Of a DNA stretch of 64,000 nucleotides, positions 27,934 through 38,259 are shown piece after piece; position 1 is the first letter of the stretch, and each line of letters opens with the position of its first letter. The notes beneath the pieces are model-generated. The model saw nothing but the letters and a program-made list of their open reading frames with translations, made no database searches and had not been told where the DNA came from. Source of the DNA: Sphingopyxis sp. (lineage in GTDB: Bacteria; Pseudomonadota; Alphaproteobacteria; Sphingomonadales; Sphingomonadaceae); the NCBI RefSeq assembly GCF_019459305.1, contig NZ_JAIBES010000151.1, forward strand, positions 1-64,000, written 5' to 3'. The position numbers and the translations under genes are program-made.

Positions 27934-29469
27934 ATGTCCGTTGCTACGAAATCGGAAAACCGCCCGACCAGCGTCGATGTTGCCATCATCGGCGCCGGAC
28001 CGGCCGGGCTGACTGCGGCGTATCAGTTGACGCAGCAGGGGTACCGCGTGACAGTGATCGAGAAGGACTCGGTTTATGTCGGCGGCATCAGCCGCACGGT
28101 CGAGCATGAGGGCTTTCGCTTCGACATCGGCGGCCATCGCTTCTTTTCTAAGAGCCGCGAAGTCGTCGACCTGTGGAACGAGATTCTCCCCGACGACTTC
28201 ATCGAGCGCCCGCGGATGAGTCGCATCTATTATGAGGGCAAATTTTATAGCTATCCGCTGCGCGCGTTCGAGGCGCTGTGGAACCTGGGCGTTGTCCGCT
28301 CGACTTTGTGCATGGTGAGCTATGCCAAGGCGAAGCTGTTGCCGAACAAACAGGTTCGCAGTTTCGAGGATTGGACGATCAACCAGTTCGGGCAGAAGCT
28401 CTATTCGATCTTCTTCAAAACCTACACCGAGAAGGTGTGGGGCATGCCGTGCGACGAAATGTCGGCCGACTGGGCGGCGCAGCGCATAAAGGGGCTTTCG
28501 CTCGGTGGCGCGGTGATCGACGGGTTCAAGCGCAGCCTGGGGCTCAACAAGCGTCCGAATGACGGCATGGCGACCAAGACCCTGCTCGAAACATTTCGCT
28601 ATCCCCGGCTGGGCCCGGGCATGATGTGGGACGCGGCGCGCGACAAGGTCGTTGCGGGCGGCAACCATGTGCTGATGGCGCATAGCTTCAAACAGCTGAC
28701 GCAGGATCAGGTGAGCGGCCGCTGGCGGCTGACCGCTAACGGTCCGGACGGCGACGTTGTCATCGACGCGGCGCATGTGATCAGCTCGGCGCCGATGCGC
28801 GAGCTGGCGGCGCGTATCCATCCGCTGCCCGCCTGCGCGCTGAATGCCGCACCGAAGCTGAAATATCGCGACTTTTTGACCGTCGCGCTGAAAATCCGGT
28901 CGGAGGATCTGTTCCCCGATAACTGGATCTATATCCACGACAGCAAGGTGCAGGTCGGCCGGGTGCAGAATTTCCGCAGCTGGTCGCCCGAAATGGTGCC
29001 AGATCCCGAGCTCGCGTGCGTCGGGCTCGAATATTTCTGCTTCGAGGGTGACGGCCTGTGGGCGTCCAGCGACGACGAGCTGGTCGCGCTCGCGACGAAG
29101 GAAATGGCGATCCTTGGCCTTTGCGATCCCAAGGACGTCGTTGGCGGCGCGGTGGTGCGGCAGGAAAAGGCCTATCCGGTCTATGACGATGATTATGCCG
29201 CGCATGTCGAGACGATGCGGTCCGAGCTGGAAGCGCGCTATGCGACGCTGCACATGGTCGGGCGCAACGGCATGCACCGCTATAACAACCAGGATCACGC
29301 GATGATGACCGCGATGCTGACGGTGCGCAATATCGTCGCGGGCGAGCGGGTCTATGACATCTGGGGCGTCAATGAAGACGCCGAATATCATGAGAGCGGC
29401 ACCGAGGGGGAACAGGCCGCGCTGGCTTCGGTCCGTGATGTGCCGTCGCGCGTGACGAAGGCCGCCTGA
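27934..29469 (+). CDS. NAD(P)/FAD-dependent oxidoreductase (amine oxidase / UDP-galactopyranose mutase-like)
   Basis: VAIIGAGPAGLTAAYQLTQQGYRVTVIEKDSVYVGGISRTVEHEGFRFDIGGHRFFSKS. Confidence 0.88.
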   Translation: MSVATKSENRPTSVDVAIIGAGPAGLTAAYQLTQQGYRVTVIEKDSVYVGGISRTVEHEGFRFDIGGHRFFSKSREVVDLWNEILPDDFIERPRMSRIYYEGKFYSYPLRAFEALWNLGVVRSTLCMVSYAKAKLLPNKQVRSFEDWTINQFGQKLYSIFFKTYTEKVWGMPCDEMSADWAAQRIKGLSLGGAVIDGFKRSLGLNKRPNDGMATKTLLETFRYPRLGPGMMWDAARDKVVAGGNHVLMAHSFKQLTQDQVSGRWRLTANGPDGDVVIDAAHVISSAPMRELAARIHPLPACALNAAPKLKYRDFLTVALKIRSEDLFPDNWIYIHDSKVQVGRVQNFRSWSPEMVPDPELACVGLEYFCFEGDGLWASSDDELVALATKEMAILGLCDPKDVVGGAVVRQEKAYPVYDDDYAAHVETMRSELEARYATLHMVGRNGMHRYNNQDHAMMTAMLTVRNIVAGERVYDIWGVNEDAEYHESGTEGEQAALASVRDVPSRVTKAA

Positions 29470-29494
29470 GGGCGCTGGCCGGAGGCGCTTTGCC

Positions 29495-29926
29495 ATGCTC
29501 CCCGTCACCAGATTGATCGGATCGATCCGGCGCGGCGAAATTCGCTGGCTGAACTATCTGCTCGCCAGCGTGCTCGCGCTGGGGAGCGACGCGGCGCTGT
29601 TCCTGCTGCTGCTCGATTCGGGGCTGGCGCCGATGCCGGCGTCTGCGGTCGGTTATTGCGCCGGAATCCTCGTCCATTGGCTGGTTTCGAGCCGGCTTGT
29701 TTTTGCCGACGGCGCCGCGGCGCGCGGCACGGGTGAGCGGCACCGCCAGAAGATGTTGTTCGTCGGGTCGGCGCTGGTCGGTCTTGCCGTCACGACCGCG
29801 ATCGTCGGCACCGGCAGCGCGTTCGGGTTCGACCCGCGACTCGCCAAGCTGGCGGCGATCGTCGTCAGTTTCCAGACCACCTATCTGCTCCGCCGCCATA
29901 TCGTTTTCCGGGCCACGGCAACGTGA
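29495..29926 (+). CDS. GtrA family membrane protein
   Basis: About four hydrophobic segments; WLNYLLASVLALGSDAALFLLLLDSG...YCAGILVHWLVSSRLVF. Confidence 0.78.
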   Translation: MLPVTRLIGSIRRGEIRWLNYLLASVLALGSDAALFLLLLDSGLAPMPASAVGYCAGILVHWLVSSRLVFADGAAARGTGERHRQKMLFVGSALVGLAVTTAIVGTGSAFGFDPRLAKLAAIVVSFQTTYLLRRHIVFRATAT

Positions 29927-31800
29927 CCGAAGCCGCAGCGCCTGTTGTCGGCGGCGCGGTGTTACCTCCGTCGCCAATCTCGGACGGAGTGGGTGTCAGC
30001 CCCTGGCTTACCCCGGTACGGATCGCGCTGATCCTGTGGGCGGCGATGAGCCTGATCGCGATTATCGTGAACTGGCAGGCGATCGGCGCGCTCGACCTGT
30101 CCGACACCGACGATGCGATGCGGATGGCGCAGGTGCGCGACCTGCTGGCTGGGCAAGGCTGGTGGGATCTCAAGCAATATCGCGTCAATCCGGCGGGGGG
30201 CGGGGTGCTGATGCACTGGTCGCGGATCGTCGATGCGCCGCTTGCGGTCGGCCTATTGGTTCTGGAGCCGCTGTTCGGGCAGAACATGGCCGAACGAATC
30301 GTGATGACCTTGTGGCCGCCGATGCTGGGCGCGGCGCTGTGCGCTGCCTGCGCGCTGGGTTATCGTAACCTGTCCGACTGGCGGATCGCCTATATCGCGC
30401 CGCTGTTCCTGATCATGGCGGGGTTCATCGTCATGCAATTCCGCCCGCTGCGGGTCGATCATCATGGCTGGCAGATTCTGCTGGCGATGCTGATCATGGC
30501 ACAGGCGCTGCGTCCTGCGAGTTGGCGTGCGGGACTGTGGGGCGGACTGTTTGCCGCGGCGCTGCTGGCAGTATCGATCGAAGGTTTGCCGATCGTGGCG
30601 CTGTTTGCCGCGCTTGCGGCGCTGCGCTGGGCGTTGCACGGTCGCACTGCCGATCGTGATCGTCTGTGCGGCTTTATGGGCGCGCTGGCGGGCGGCGCTC
30701 TTCTCGTTCAGTTTGCTACGCGCGGCCCGATCGGGCTGGTCGGAACCTGGTGCGATTCGCTTTCGGCGCCCTATATGGCGGCGTTCGCTGCGGCGGCGGC
30801 GCTGACTTTTGCCGCAGCGCGGGCGAACCCGGCGGCGCCCTGGGCACGGTTTGGTCTGTTAGGAGCTGCCGGTTTGGCGGCGGCGGGGGCGCTGGTGTGG
30901 ACCGAACCTGCCTGCGCCAAGGGGCCTTTTGCATCGCTTGACCCGATTGTGGTCGAATTTTGGTATCGGCATGTGCTCGAAGGCCAGCCGTTATGGATGT
31001 CGAAGCCGCACGATGCGATCCACGTCCTGGTGCCGTCGCTGATCGGGCTCGCCGGATCGGTGCTGGCGTGGCGGGGGTGCCGCGAAATGGCCAATCGCCG
31101 CAATTGGGCGACGGTGATTGTCGCGCTGCTGGGCGCCGCGGCGCTGTCGCTGCTTGTCCTGCGCAGCGCGGCCACCGCGCATCTGTTTGCGCTGCCTGGC
31201 TGCGCGTGGCTTGGGCTGCGCTTGTGGACGTGGGCGCGAACGATTTCATCGGTTGTCCCGCGTATTGTCGGTTCGGCCGCTGCGGCGCTGACCCTGCCAT
31301 TGATCGGCAGCACCGCGGTTGCGGCGGTGCTCACGGCCATTGTGCCGTCGCTGCAAGCCGAGGAAGCACGCGCTGCGGCGAAAAAGGCGACGGAAAGCCG
31401 CTATCAAACGACGTGCCTCGACCCTGCCGCGATTGCGGCGCTCGATAGTCTGCCAGCGACCACGGTCCTGACTCCGATCGACCTTGGCGCGCCGGTGATC
31501 TTCTGGACTCGGCATAGCCTGGTCGCGACGCCGCACCACCGCAACAAGGATGCGATGGCGGACAGCATCCGCATCTTTGCGGGTGATCCGGCGAAGGCCG
31601 AGACGCTGGTTCGCCAACACGGCGCGACACTGATTGTCTTTTGCCGGACCGCCAACGATCTGACCAAATATCGCCACGCGCGTAAAGATGCGCTGGCGGC
31701 GCAGCTTTACGCCGGCAAGCCGCCGACGTGGCTTGAAGCAGTGCCGATTGCGTCGCGTGCCGGGCTATCGGTTTGGCGGGTCAAGCCCACCGCAAAGTGA
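29923..31800 (+). CDS. Polytopic membrane protein, probable GT-C type glycosyltransferase
   Basis: DLSDTDDAMRMAQVRDLLAGQGWWDLKQYRVNPAGGGVLMHWSRIVD; many TM segments. Confidence 0.62.
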   Translation: MTEAAAPVVGGAVLPPSPISDGVGVSPWLTPVRIALILWAAMSLIAIIVNWQAIGALDLSDTDDAMRMAQVRDLLAGQGWWDLKQYRVNPAGGGVLMHWSRIVDAPLAVGLLVLEPLFGQNMAERIVMTLWPPMLGAALCAACALGYRNLSDWRIAYIAPLFLIMAGFIVMQFRPLRVDHHGWQILLAMLIMAQALRPASWRAGLWGGLFAAALLAVSIEGLPIVALFAALAALRWALHGRTADRDRLCGFMGALAGGALLVQFATRGPIGLVGTWCDSLSAPYMAAFAAAAALTFAAARANPAAPWARFGLLGAAGLAAAGALVWTEPACAKGPFASLDPIVVEFWYRHVLEGQPLWMSKPHDAIHVLVPSLIGLAGSVLAWRGCREMANRRNWATVIVALLGAAALSLLVLRSAATAHLFALPGCAWLGLRLWTWARTISSVVPRIVGSAAAALTLPLIGSTAVAAVLTAIVPSLQAEEARAAAKKATESRYQTTCLDPAAIAALDSLPATTVLTPIDLGAPVIFWTRHSLVATPHHRNKDAMADSIRIFAGDPAKAETLVRQHGATLIVFCRTANDLTKYRHARKDALAAQLYAGKPPTWLEAVPIASRAGLSVWRVKPTAK

Positions 31801-31825
31801 TGTCTCGGCGTCAATTGGGGTGGCA

Positions 31826-32311
31826 TCAGGCAGGGCGGAAGGTCAGTGCGGCGCCGTTCATGCAATAGCGCTTGCCGGTCGGTTTCGGCCCGTCGTTGAA
31901 AACATGACCAAGATGGCCACCGCAGCGTTTGCAATGCACCTCGGTGCGTGCATAGCCAAGGTCATAGTCGGTCGATGTCGCGATACCACCCTTGAGCGGC
32001 GCCCAGAAGCTGGGCCAGCCGGTCTTGCTGTCATATTTGGTCGTGCTCGAATAGAGCGGCAGCGCGCAGCCGGCGCAGACGAAGGTTCCGGCGCGTTTTT
32101 CCTTGTCGAGCGGATGACTGAACGGGCGTTCGGTGCCGGCTTCGCGCAGCACATAATATTGCTGCGCGGTCAGACGCTTTTTCCATTCGGCGTCGGACAG
32201 GCGCCAGCCGGGTGCGGCCTGAGGGCGCGCCGATTTGGCCATCAGCATCGGCGCGGCGATGACGCCGCCGCCAAGGGCGAGGCCAGCGAGCAGGTAACGG
32301 CGGTCGATCAT
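31826..32311 (-). CDS. msrB: Peptide-methionine (R)-S-oxide reductase with Tat-like signal
   Basis: MIDRRYLLAGLALGGGVIAAP; CAGCALPLYSSTTKYDSKTGWPSFWAPL; RCGGHLGHVFNDGPKPTGKRYCMNGAAL. Confidence 0.93.
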   Translation of the reverse strand: MIDRRYLLAGLALGGGVIAAPMLMAKSARPQAAPGWRLSDAEWKKRLTAQQYYVLREAGTERPFSHPLDKEKRAGTFVCAGCALPLYSSTTKYDSKTGWPSFWAPLKGGIATSTDYDLGYARTEVHCKRCGGHLGHVFNDGPKPTGKRYCMNGAALTFRPA

Positions 32312-32384
32312 GGCGGACTCCTGACCCGGTGGTCGGGTCTTCACGCTAGATACGTGGTTCGGCGGCGCCAGGTTTCAAGCGGCG

Positions 32385-33641
32385 TCAATATTTCTCCAGC
32401 TCGACCTGCATGTGGCGATAGCCATGGACAAAGCTGGCGTGGACGCGCTCGGGCTCGGCGAGCACATTGACGCGCAGGCGGCGCTTCTGCATTTCGGAGA
32501 TCAAAGTGGTGAGCTGCAATTCGGCGACGCGCGCCCCGACGCAGCGGTGGATGCCATAGCCGAAAGCGAGGTGGCGGCGCGCGTTCTCACGGTCGACGAT
32601 GATCCGGTCACCGTCGGGGAAAACGCTCTCGTCGCGGTTCGCCGAGGCATACCAGAGCGCGATCTTGTCGCGCTTTTTGATCTGGTGGCCGAAAAGCTCG
32701 GTATCTTCCATCGCGGTGCGGCGCATGTGCGCGAGCGGGGTCTGCCAACGGATGATTTCGTGCATCGCGTTGACCGCGAGTTCGGGGTCGTGGTTCGCCT
32801 CGAGCTTGGCGCGTTCTTCGGGGAAACAGTGGAGGCCATAGGCATAGGCCGACATCGAATTGCGCGTCGTGTCGTTGCCGCCGACGATGAGCAGGATGAG
32901 ATTGCCCATGAATTCATGCTCGCTCATATGCTTCATCGCGTCGGATTGCAGCATGATCGAGATGAGGTCGTGCTCGCCGGGGTTCAGCGCCTTGCGGTCC
33001 CACAGTTCCTTAAACGCGGCGCCCATTTCAAACGCCTTTGCGGTGCGCGCCTGACGCTGTTCGGTGGTGTCGAACGATTCGATGTCGCCGAGCGCGTCGG
33101 ACCAGGCGGTCAGCCGGTGGCGTTCCTCCCAGGGAAAATCGAACAGGATGGCGAGCATGTCGGTCGTGAGTTCGATCGACAGCTTTTCGACCCAGTCGAA
33201 GGGCTGGCCGACCGGCAGGGTGTCGATCAGCGCCGCGGTGCGCGCGACGGTGTCGGCGCGCATGCGCTCGATTTCGGACGGGCCGAAAGCGGGGGCGACG
33301 GTACGGCGCTGCGCGGTGTGCTGCGGCGGATCCATCGCGATGAACATCGGCAGCGGGATCTCGCCTTCTTTCAGATGTTCGACGCCATCGCCGGCGACGG
33401 TGATCCCGCCATATTCCCACGACGAGGAGAAAATCTTGGGCAGCGCCTCGATATGCTGGATCGGTTTGTAGGTGGTCACCGACCAATAGGGTCCGAATTT
33501 CGAATCCTCGCAGCGATAGATGGGCGATTCGGCACGCAGCTGGCGCATGGGTTCCTGCCAGCGGTCCTCGCTCCATAATTCGGCGCGGCTGACGTCGAGC
33601 GGGTTGGCGATTTCGGGGGCGGTGCGAATTTGGGTGGCCAT
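32385..33641 (-). CDS. Cytochrome P450 (CYP153-like)
   Basis: LILLIVGGNDTTRNSMSAYAYGL (I-helix); HLAFGYGIHRCVGARVAELQL (haem-Cys); FDFPWEERHRLTAWSDALGD. Confidence 0.9.
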   Translation of the reverse strand: MATQIRTAPEIANPLDVSRAELWSEDRWQEPMRQLRAESPIYRCEDSKFGPYWSVTTYKPIQHIEALPKIFSSSWEYGGITVAGDGVEHLKEGEIPLPMFIAMDPPQHTAQRRTVAPAFGPSEIERMRADTVARTAALIDTLPVGQPFDWVEKLSIELTTDMLAILFDFPWEERHRLTAWSDALGDIESFDTTEQRQARTAKAFEMGAAFKELWDRKALNPGEHDLISIMLQSDAMKHMSEHEFMGNLILLIVGGNDTTRNSMSAYAYGLHCFPEERAKLEANHDPELAVNAMHEIIRWQTPLAHMRRTAMEDTELFGHQIKKRDKIALWYASANRDESVFPDGDRIIVDRENARRHLAFGYGIHRCVGARVAELQLTTLISEMQKRRLRVNVLAEPERVHASFVHGYRHMQVELEKY

Positions 33642-33711
33642 GGGGCAGCTCCTCTGAAGGGCCGTCTCGTGCGGCCGATTCAGTTGCAGAATGCCACTAT
33701 TTACAGCTTTG

Positions 33712-35013
33712 TCAATGACGGTCGGCGGCCTGCTCAGTTGCTGCGGCAGCGGTAGCGGCGAGCGCTGCCGCCCGTCCGCTGCGCCGCCAGAATTTCCAGC
33801 TGCCGCCGCCGCTGAGCACCCCGGCGCGGAAGAGGCGCACCGAGAGGAAGATCACGAGCGCGACCCAGACTGCCTGCCAGCCGAGCGCCAGCAGATGCAC
33901 CGCCTTGCTGTCGTCGGTCGCGGCGCGCGCCGCCATCGCGAGGGGTGACGACAGAGGGAAAATCTGCGCGATCGTTGACAGGCTGCTGCCCGGAGCGCTC
34001 GCGGCGGCGGTCGACAGGCTGAACATGCCGACCTGAAAGATGGTGATCGGCAGGCTGAGCATCTGGATTTCTCGCACCGTCGCCGCCTGCGCGCCGACGC
34101 CGAGGAATACCGCGCCGAGGAGAAGGAAGGACAGGATGAAATAGACAAAACCGATGCCGAGGAAAAATGGCCAGCCGGTGGCAGGCGCCGCGGCGAGGGC
34201 CGCGGTCGCCTTGCTGGCGCTTTGCACCGACGCGAGCGCGGCCGGATCAATTCGCAGCGCGGCGATCAGTCCGCCGACAAGCGCCATCGCCAGCCAGAAG
34301 GCGATGAACAGCACCGCGACGCCCAGAAAACCGAGCAGCTTACCGAGGAAGACGCTTTCGAGCGGCACCGCGGCGGCGAGGATTTCGATGACCTTGTTAC
34401 CCTTTTCTTCGGCGAGCGAACTGACCGTCTGGCCGGCAAGGAGGAGGGTGAGCAGGAAGATGATGAAGACCGCGCCGAAGCCCAAAGATTGCTGGAGCGC
34501 GATGCTGGTGCCGCCGCTCGACAAGGCTTCGAATTTGGGTGCCACGGCAGGCAGGGGCCCCGCGGCCTTCAATCGCAGCACATCGTCGGCGAGCAGCGCG
34601 AGATAGTGACCCGCGTTGCTGTCGGCCTCGCGCTCGATGATGCGCGGGGTGGCGAGCGGGCCGCTGAGCACGGCGTAGGTGTCGCTGCCCTTCTCGCGCG
34701 CGATGGCGATCGGGTCGGTGGTGGCGGGGCCGGCGATGCGGACCTCAAGTTCGGGAACGCGGCGCGCGACGCTGGCGCGCAGCCGTGTATCGGCGGCGCG
34801 CAGCGCTTCGACATCGTCTGCGCCGACCACCGCGACAATGCGCCCCGCGCCGCGCGCGCTGTCTGCGAGCTGCGAGGCGCCCATGCCCCCCGCGAGCCCC
34901 ATGCCGACCATGAACAGCGGCGCAAGCAGGAACAGCAGGAAGGTCGGGGTGGCGACGATCGCCAGAAAGTCGCGGCGCGCGATGACGAGCATATTTTTGA
35001 GAAAGGGGGTCAT
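33712..35013 (-). CDS. ABC transporter permease (NatB/ABC-2 type)
   Basis: MTPFLKNMLVIARRDFLAIVATPTFLLFLLAPLFM; multi-TM C-terminal half. Confidence 0.85.
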   Translation of the reverse strand: MTPFLKNMLVIARRDFLAIVATPTFLLFLLAPLFMVGMGLAGGMGASQLADSARGAGRIVAVVGADDVEALRAADTRLRASVARRVPELEVRIAGPATTDPIAIAREKGSDTYAVLSGPLATPRIIEREADSNAGHYLALLADDVLRLKAAGPLPAVAPKFEALSSGGTSIALQQSLGFGAVFIIFLLTLLLAGQTVSSLAEEKGNKVIEILAAAVPLESVFLGKLLGFLGVAVLFIAFWLAMALVGGLIAALRIDPAALASVQSASKATAALAAAPATGWPFFLGIGFVYFILSFLLLGAVFLGVGAQAATVREIQMLSLPITIFQVGMFSLSTAAASAPGSSLSTIAQIFPLSSPLAMAARAATDDSKAVHLLALGWQAVWVALVIFLSVRLFRAGVLSGGGSWKFWRRSGRAAALAATAAAATEQAADRH

Positions 35014-35963
35014 GCTAGCGCCTCCTCGACCGCGTCGGTACTCGCATCGGCATCGAAACTCGCATCGACCTGCCGGACGATATGAACAAAGGCGTCGTGG
35101 AGCGCGGGACGGGTGATCGACAGCCCCGCAACACCCAGCCCGCTGCCCGTGATTCGCGCCAGCAGTGGTTCGACGTCGACATCTTCGATCGGGAAGAACC
35201 AGCTGTCGCCGCGCGGCTCGGCACCGGCGGGGAGCAGCGCCGCGATCGCCGCCGCATCGGCGTCGCCGCGCGGGGTGTAGCGCACCTGCATTGGCAGCAG
35301 CGCGCGTGCGTCGTCAACGGTGCCTTCGAAGCGGCGCTGCGAGCGGGCGATGATCGCGAGCCGGTCGCAGAGGCGCTCGGCATGCGCCATGACGTGGGTC
35401 GAAAACAGGATCGTCGCGCCGCGATCGCGTTCGCGGCGGACGAGCATTTCGAGTCGTTCCTGATTGACCGGGTCAAGCCCCGAGAAAGGCTCGTCGAGGA
35501 CGATGAGGTCGGGGCCGTGGACGATCGACCCGATCAGCTGGATCATCTGCGCCATGCCCTTCGACATCTTGCGGATCTTTTCGTCGATGACGCGTTCGAG
35601 CCCGAGCTCGGTCATGAAAGTCGCGGCGCGGCGGCGGCCTTCGGACCAGTCGAGCCCGCGCAGCGCGCCCATGAAGGCGATGGCTTCGCGCGCTTTCATT
35701 CCGGGATAGAGCCCACGTTCCTCGGGGAGGTAGCCAATACGGTGGCGCACCGCCTGCGGCCGTTCGCCAAAGACGCGGCTGGTACCCTCGTCGGGGTCGA
35801 TGATCCCAAGCGTCATACGCAGGCTGGTCGTCTTGCCCGCGCCATTGGGGCCGAGCACGCCATAGATGCTGCCGGTCGGCACCGTCAGGCTGACATCGTC
35901 GACCGCCTTGAAATCGCCGAAATATTTGGTGAGGCCTTTGGCCTCGACGCTGAAATCGTTCAA
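35010..35963 (-). CDS. ABC transporter ATP-binding protein (NatA type)
   Basis: GVLGPNGAGKTTSLRMTLGI; LDEPFSGLDPVNQERL. Confidence 0.93.
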   Translation of the reverse strand: MNDFSVEAKGLTKYFGDFKAVDDVSLTVPTGSIYGVLGPNGAGKTTSLRMTLGIIDPDEGTSRVFGERPQAVRHRIGYLPEERGLYPGMKAREAIAFMGALRGLDWSEGRRRAATFMTELGLERVIDEKIRKMSKGMAQMIQLIGSIVHGPDLIVLDEPFSGLDPVNQERLEMLVRRERDRGATILFSTHVMAHAERLCDRLAIIARSQRRFEGTVDDARALLPMQVRYTPRGDADAAAIAALLPAGAEPRGDSWFFPIEDVDVEPLLARITGSGLGVAGLSITRPALHDAFVHIVRQVDASFDADASTDAVEEALA

Positions 35964-36030
35964 GCTGCCGTCCCTGATCTGATCATCCGCAAGCTATGGC
36001 ACGGACAGGCGGCTCGCGTATAGAGCGGCA

Positions 36031-37083
36031 ATGGTTGCCGAAGCCTTGCCTGTGTTGGAAGACCGCCTGGAGGCGGTGGCGCGCGTGCATGGCTTTGTTG
36101 CGTTCGGGATCGCCGACGCGGGCGCCGCGCCGCAAACCGCGGAGCGGCTGAATCAGTGGCTTGCCGAGGGCCGCCACGGCGACATGATCTGGATGGAAAG
36201 CCGCGCCGCACAGCGCGGATCGCCACAGGGGCTGTGGCCCGAGGTGCGGTCGGTGATCGCGCTGGGAATGAGCTATACGCCGGCGCATGACCCGTTGGCG
36301 CTTGCTGAGCACCCCGACCGCGGGCGGATTTCGGTCTATGCGCAGGGCGGGGACTATCATGACGTCGTCAAACGGGCGCTGAAGGCGGTCGCGCGCTGGC
36401 TGGTCGCCGAGGCTCCCGGCGCCGAAGTCAAAGTGTTCGTCGATACCGCGCCGGTGATGGAAAAGCCGCTATCGGCGGCGGCGGGGCTTGGCTGGCAGGG
36501 CAAGCACAGCAATCTGGTCAGCCGTGAGCATGGCAGCTGGCTGTTCCTCGGCGCAATCTACACGACGCTGGAGCTGGTCCCGAGCAATCCGGGGCGGGAT
36601 CGTTGCGGCAGCTGTACCGCATGTCAGGACGCCTGCCCGACACAAGCGTTTCCGGCGCCGTACCAAGTCGATGCGCGGCGCTGTATTTCCTACCTGACGA
36701 TCGAGCATGACGGGCCGATTCCGCATGAGCTGCGCCGCGGGATCGGCAATCGCGTCTACGGCTGCGACGACTGTCTCGCCGTCTGTCCATGGAACAAATT
36801 CGCCGAGACCGCGCACGCGCACCGGGCCTTCCTGCCGCGCGCCGAGCTGGTCGCGCCGTCGCTCGGCGACCTGCTCGCGCTCGACGATGCCGGGTTCCGA
36901 CAGGTGTTCGCAGGGTCGCCGATCAAGCGCATCGGGCGTGGGCGAATGGTCCGCAACGCTGCGATTGCGGCGGGAAACAGCGGCGATGCCGGGTTTCGGC
37001 CGGTGCTGGAGCGGCTGACAGAGGATGAAACGCCGATGGTGGCGGAGGCGGCAAGGTGGGCGCTGGACGAATTGGCGTCGTGA
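36031..37083 (+). CDS. queG: Epoxyqueuosine reductase
   Basis: [56 protein letters not shown]. Confidence 0.95.
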   Translation: MVAEALPVLEDRLEAVARVHGFVAFGIADAGAAPQTAERLNQWLAEGRHGDMIWMESRAAQRGSPQGLWPEVRSVIALGMSYTPAHDPLALAEHPDRGRISVYAQGGDYHDVVKRALKAVARWLVAEAPGAEVKVFVDTAPVMEKPLSAAAGLGWQGKHSNLVSREHGSWLFLGAIYTTLELVPSNPGRDRCGSCTACQDACPTQAFPAPYQVDARRCISYLTIEHDGPIPHELRRGIGNRVYGCDDCLAVCPWNKFAETAHAHRAFLPRAELVAPSLGDLLALDDAGFRQVFAGSPIKRIGRGRMVRNAAIAAGNSGDAGFRPVLERLTEDETPMVAEAARWALDELAS

Positions 37084-37090
37084 CGTCAAC

Positions 37091-37471
37091 CTAGCGGCGC
37101 AGCGCCTCGATACAGCTCGGCACATTGGCGTTGCGGCCGTCGGGGGTGCGCGCGTCGACATGGGTCGCGAGCGGATCGGCGCCTTGTTTTGGCGCGTAAT
37201 AATAGATGTCGAGGATGCAGGCGGCGCCAGCAAACTGCAATTTGCGCGCTGCGCCTTCAGCGACGTCAAGGCGCGGCTTGCCGAACAGGCTGAGCGCCGA
37301 ATTTGCCGAGCGGCCGATCAGGCTGTTGTTCTGCGTCGGCCGCGGTGAGGTGATCGGACCTGCCGCCGGGGGCGCCTTGGGCGGGTTAGCGCGCGGAATC
37401 GCGTTACCCGCACAGCCGCCGAGCAGCAGGGCGAGGCCGGTGAATATCGCCAAGCGATTGTTGTTGATCAT
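37091..37471 (-). CDS. Hypothetical lipoprotein
   Basis: MINNNRLAIFTGLALLLGGCAGNA lipobox; overlaps start of the next gene. Confidence 0.65.
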   Translation of the reverse strand: MINNNRLAIFTGLALLLGGCAGNAIPRANPPKAPPAAGPITSPRPTQNNSLIGRSANSALSLFGKPRLDVAEGAARKLQFAGAACILDIYYYAPKQGADPLATHVDARTPDGRNANVPSCIEALRR

Positions 37472-38151
37472 TACTTCCGGTCCCCGCTCCGCAAATGGAG
37501 CATGTGGACCGCCATAGCGGCGCTGACGATCGGCGCCAACAGATTGGCGACGGGCACCACAAAGCTTGCGGCGGACAGCAGCCCGAGCGACCAGCGCGCG
37601 GGCCGGTCGAGCCGCGGGCGGTCGGGGTGGCGCGCCAGCACCATCGCCTCGAGATCGCGGCCGAGCAGCAGGCCGTTGACGAACAAAGCGAAGATCGGGG
37701 TTCCGATGCCGGTGACGAGCAGCAGGATGTAGATCGGCAGCGCGAGCAGATTGCCGCCGATCAGCCGCACCACCGACGCAAGCGCGAGACGGATATTCTG
37801 CCGCCAGCCGACATCGACGGCGCGGGCGGCGGCGGCGGGATAATGGCGTCCTTCGACATCGGCGACGATCGCATCCGCGAACAGCCCCACGACGACGATC
37901 GCGACGGCGCGGAACAACAGCCAGCTGCCCGCGATGATCGCAAGGACGACCAATATTCCCGCCATGTCGCGCTCGCTCGCGCCGAGCCATTGCCAATGAT
38001 CGAGCGCCCAGCGGGCGGCGAAATAGATCGCGGCGCCCATGATGACCAGCAGGAGGAGGGTGAGCGCCAGACTTTGCAGCAGGATGCGCAGCACGCGGGG
38101 GTTCGGCACATCGCGGAGCGCGAGCAGAAAGGCGCGGACGGCATGGGTCAT
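37471..38151 (-). CDS. EI24 domain (CysZ-like) membrane protein
   Basis: FLLALRDVPNPRVLRILLQSLALTLLLL; WSLGLLSAASFVVPVANLLAPIVSAAMAVHMLH. Confidence 0.8.
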   Translation of the reverse strand: MTHAVRAFLLALRDVPNPRVLRILLQSLALTLLLLVIMGAAIYFAARWALDHWQWLGASERDMAGILVVLAIIAGSWLLFRAVAIVVVGLFADAIVADVEGRHYPAAAARAVDVGWRQNIRLALASVVRLIGGNLLALPIYILLLVTGIGTPIFALFVNGLLLGRDLEAMVLARHPDRPRLDRPARWSLGLLSAASFVVPVANLLAPIVSAAMAVHMLHLRSGDRK

Positions 38152-38259
38152 GTTCGGGGGATGCGAGGGGGCGGGGCGCGCGTCAAGCGCCGCGCTTGCC
38201 TTGCCGCGCCGCCATCCCTAAAGCGCGGCAACTTTTTCCCGCCCATCACAGGATATTTT

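Noticed and set aside
27931-29508. 525-aa minus-strand ORF opposite the FAD oxidoreductase
   Set aside because: Shadow ORF; the + strand has an unmistakable Rossmann GxGxxG protein.
37495-38259. Long N-terminal extension of the PfkB kinase ORF (track start 37495)
   Set aside because: Extension is antisense to the EI24-like gene and Q/D/R-rich; kinase starts at 38260 (MASTARFDVVAIGNAIVDV).
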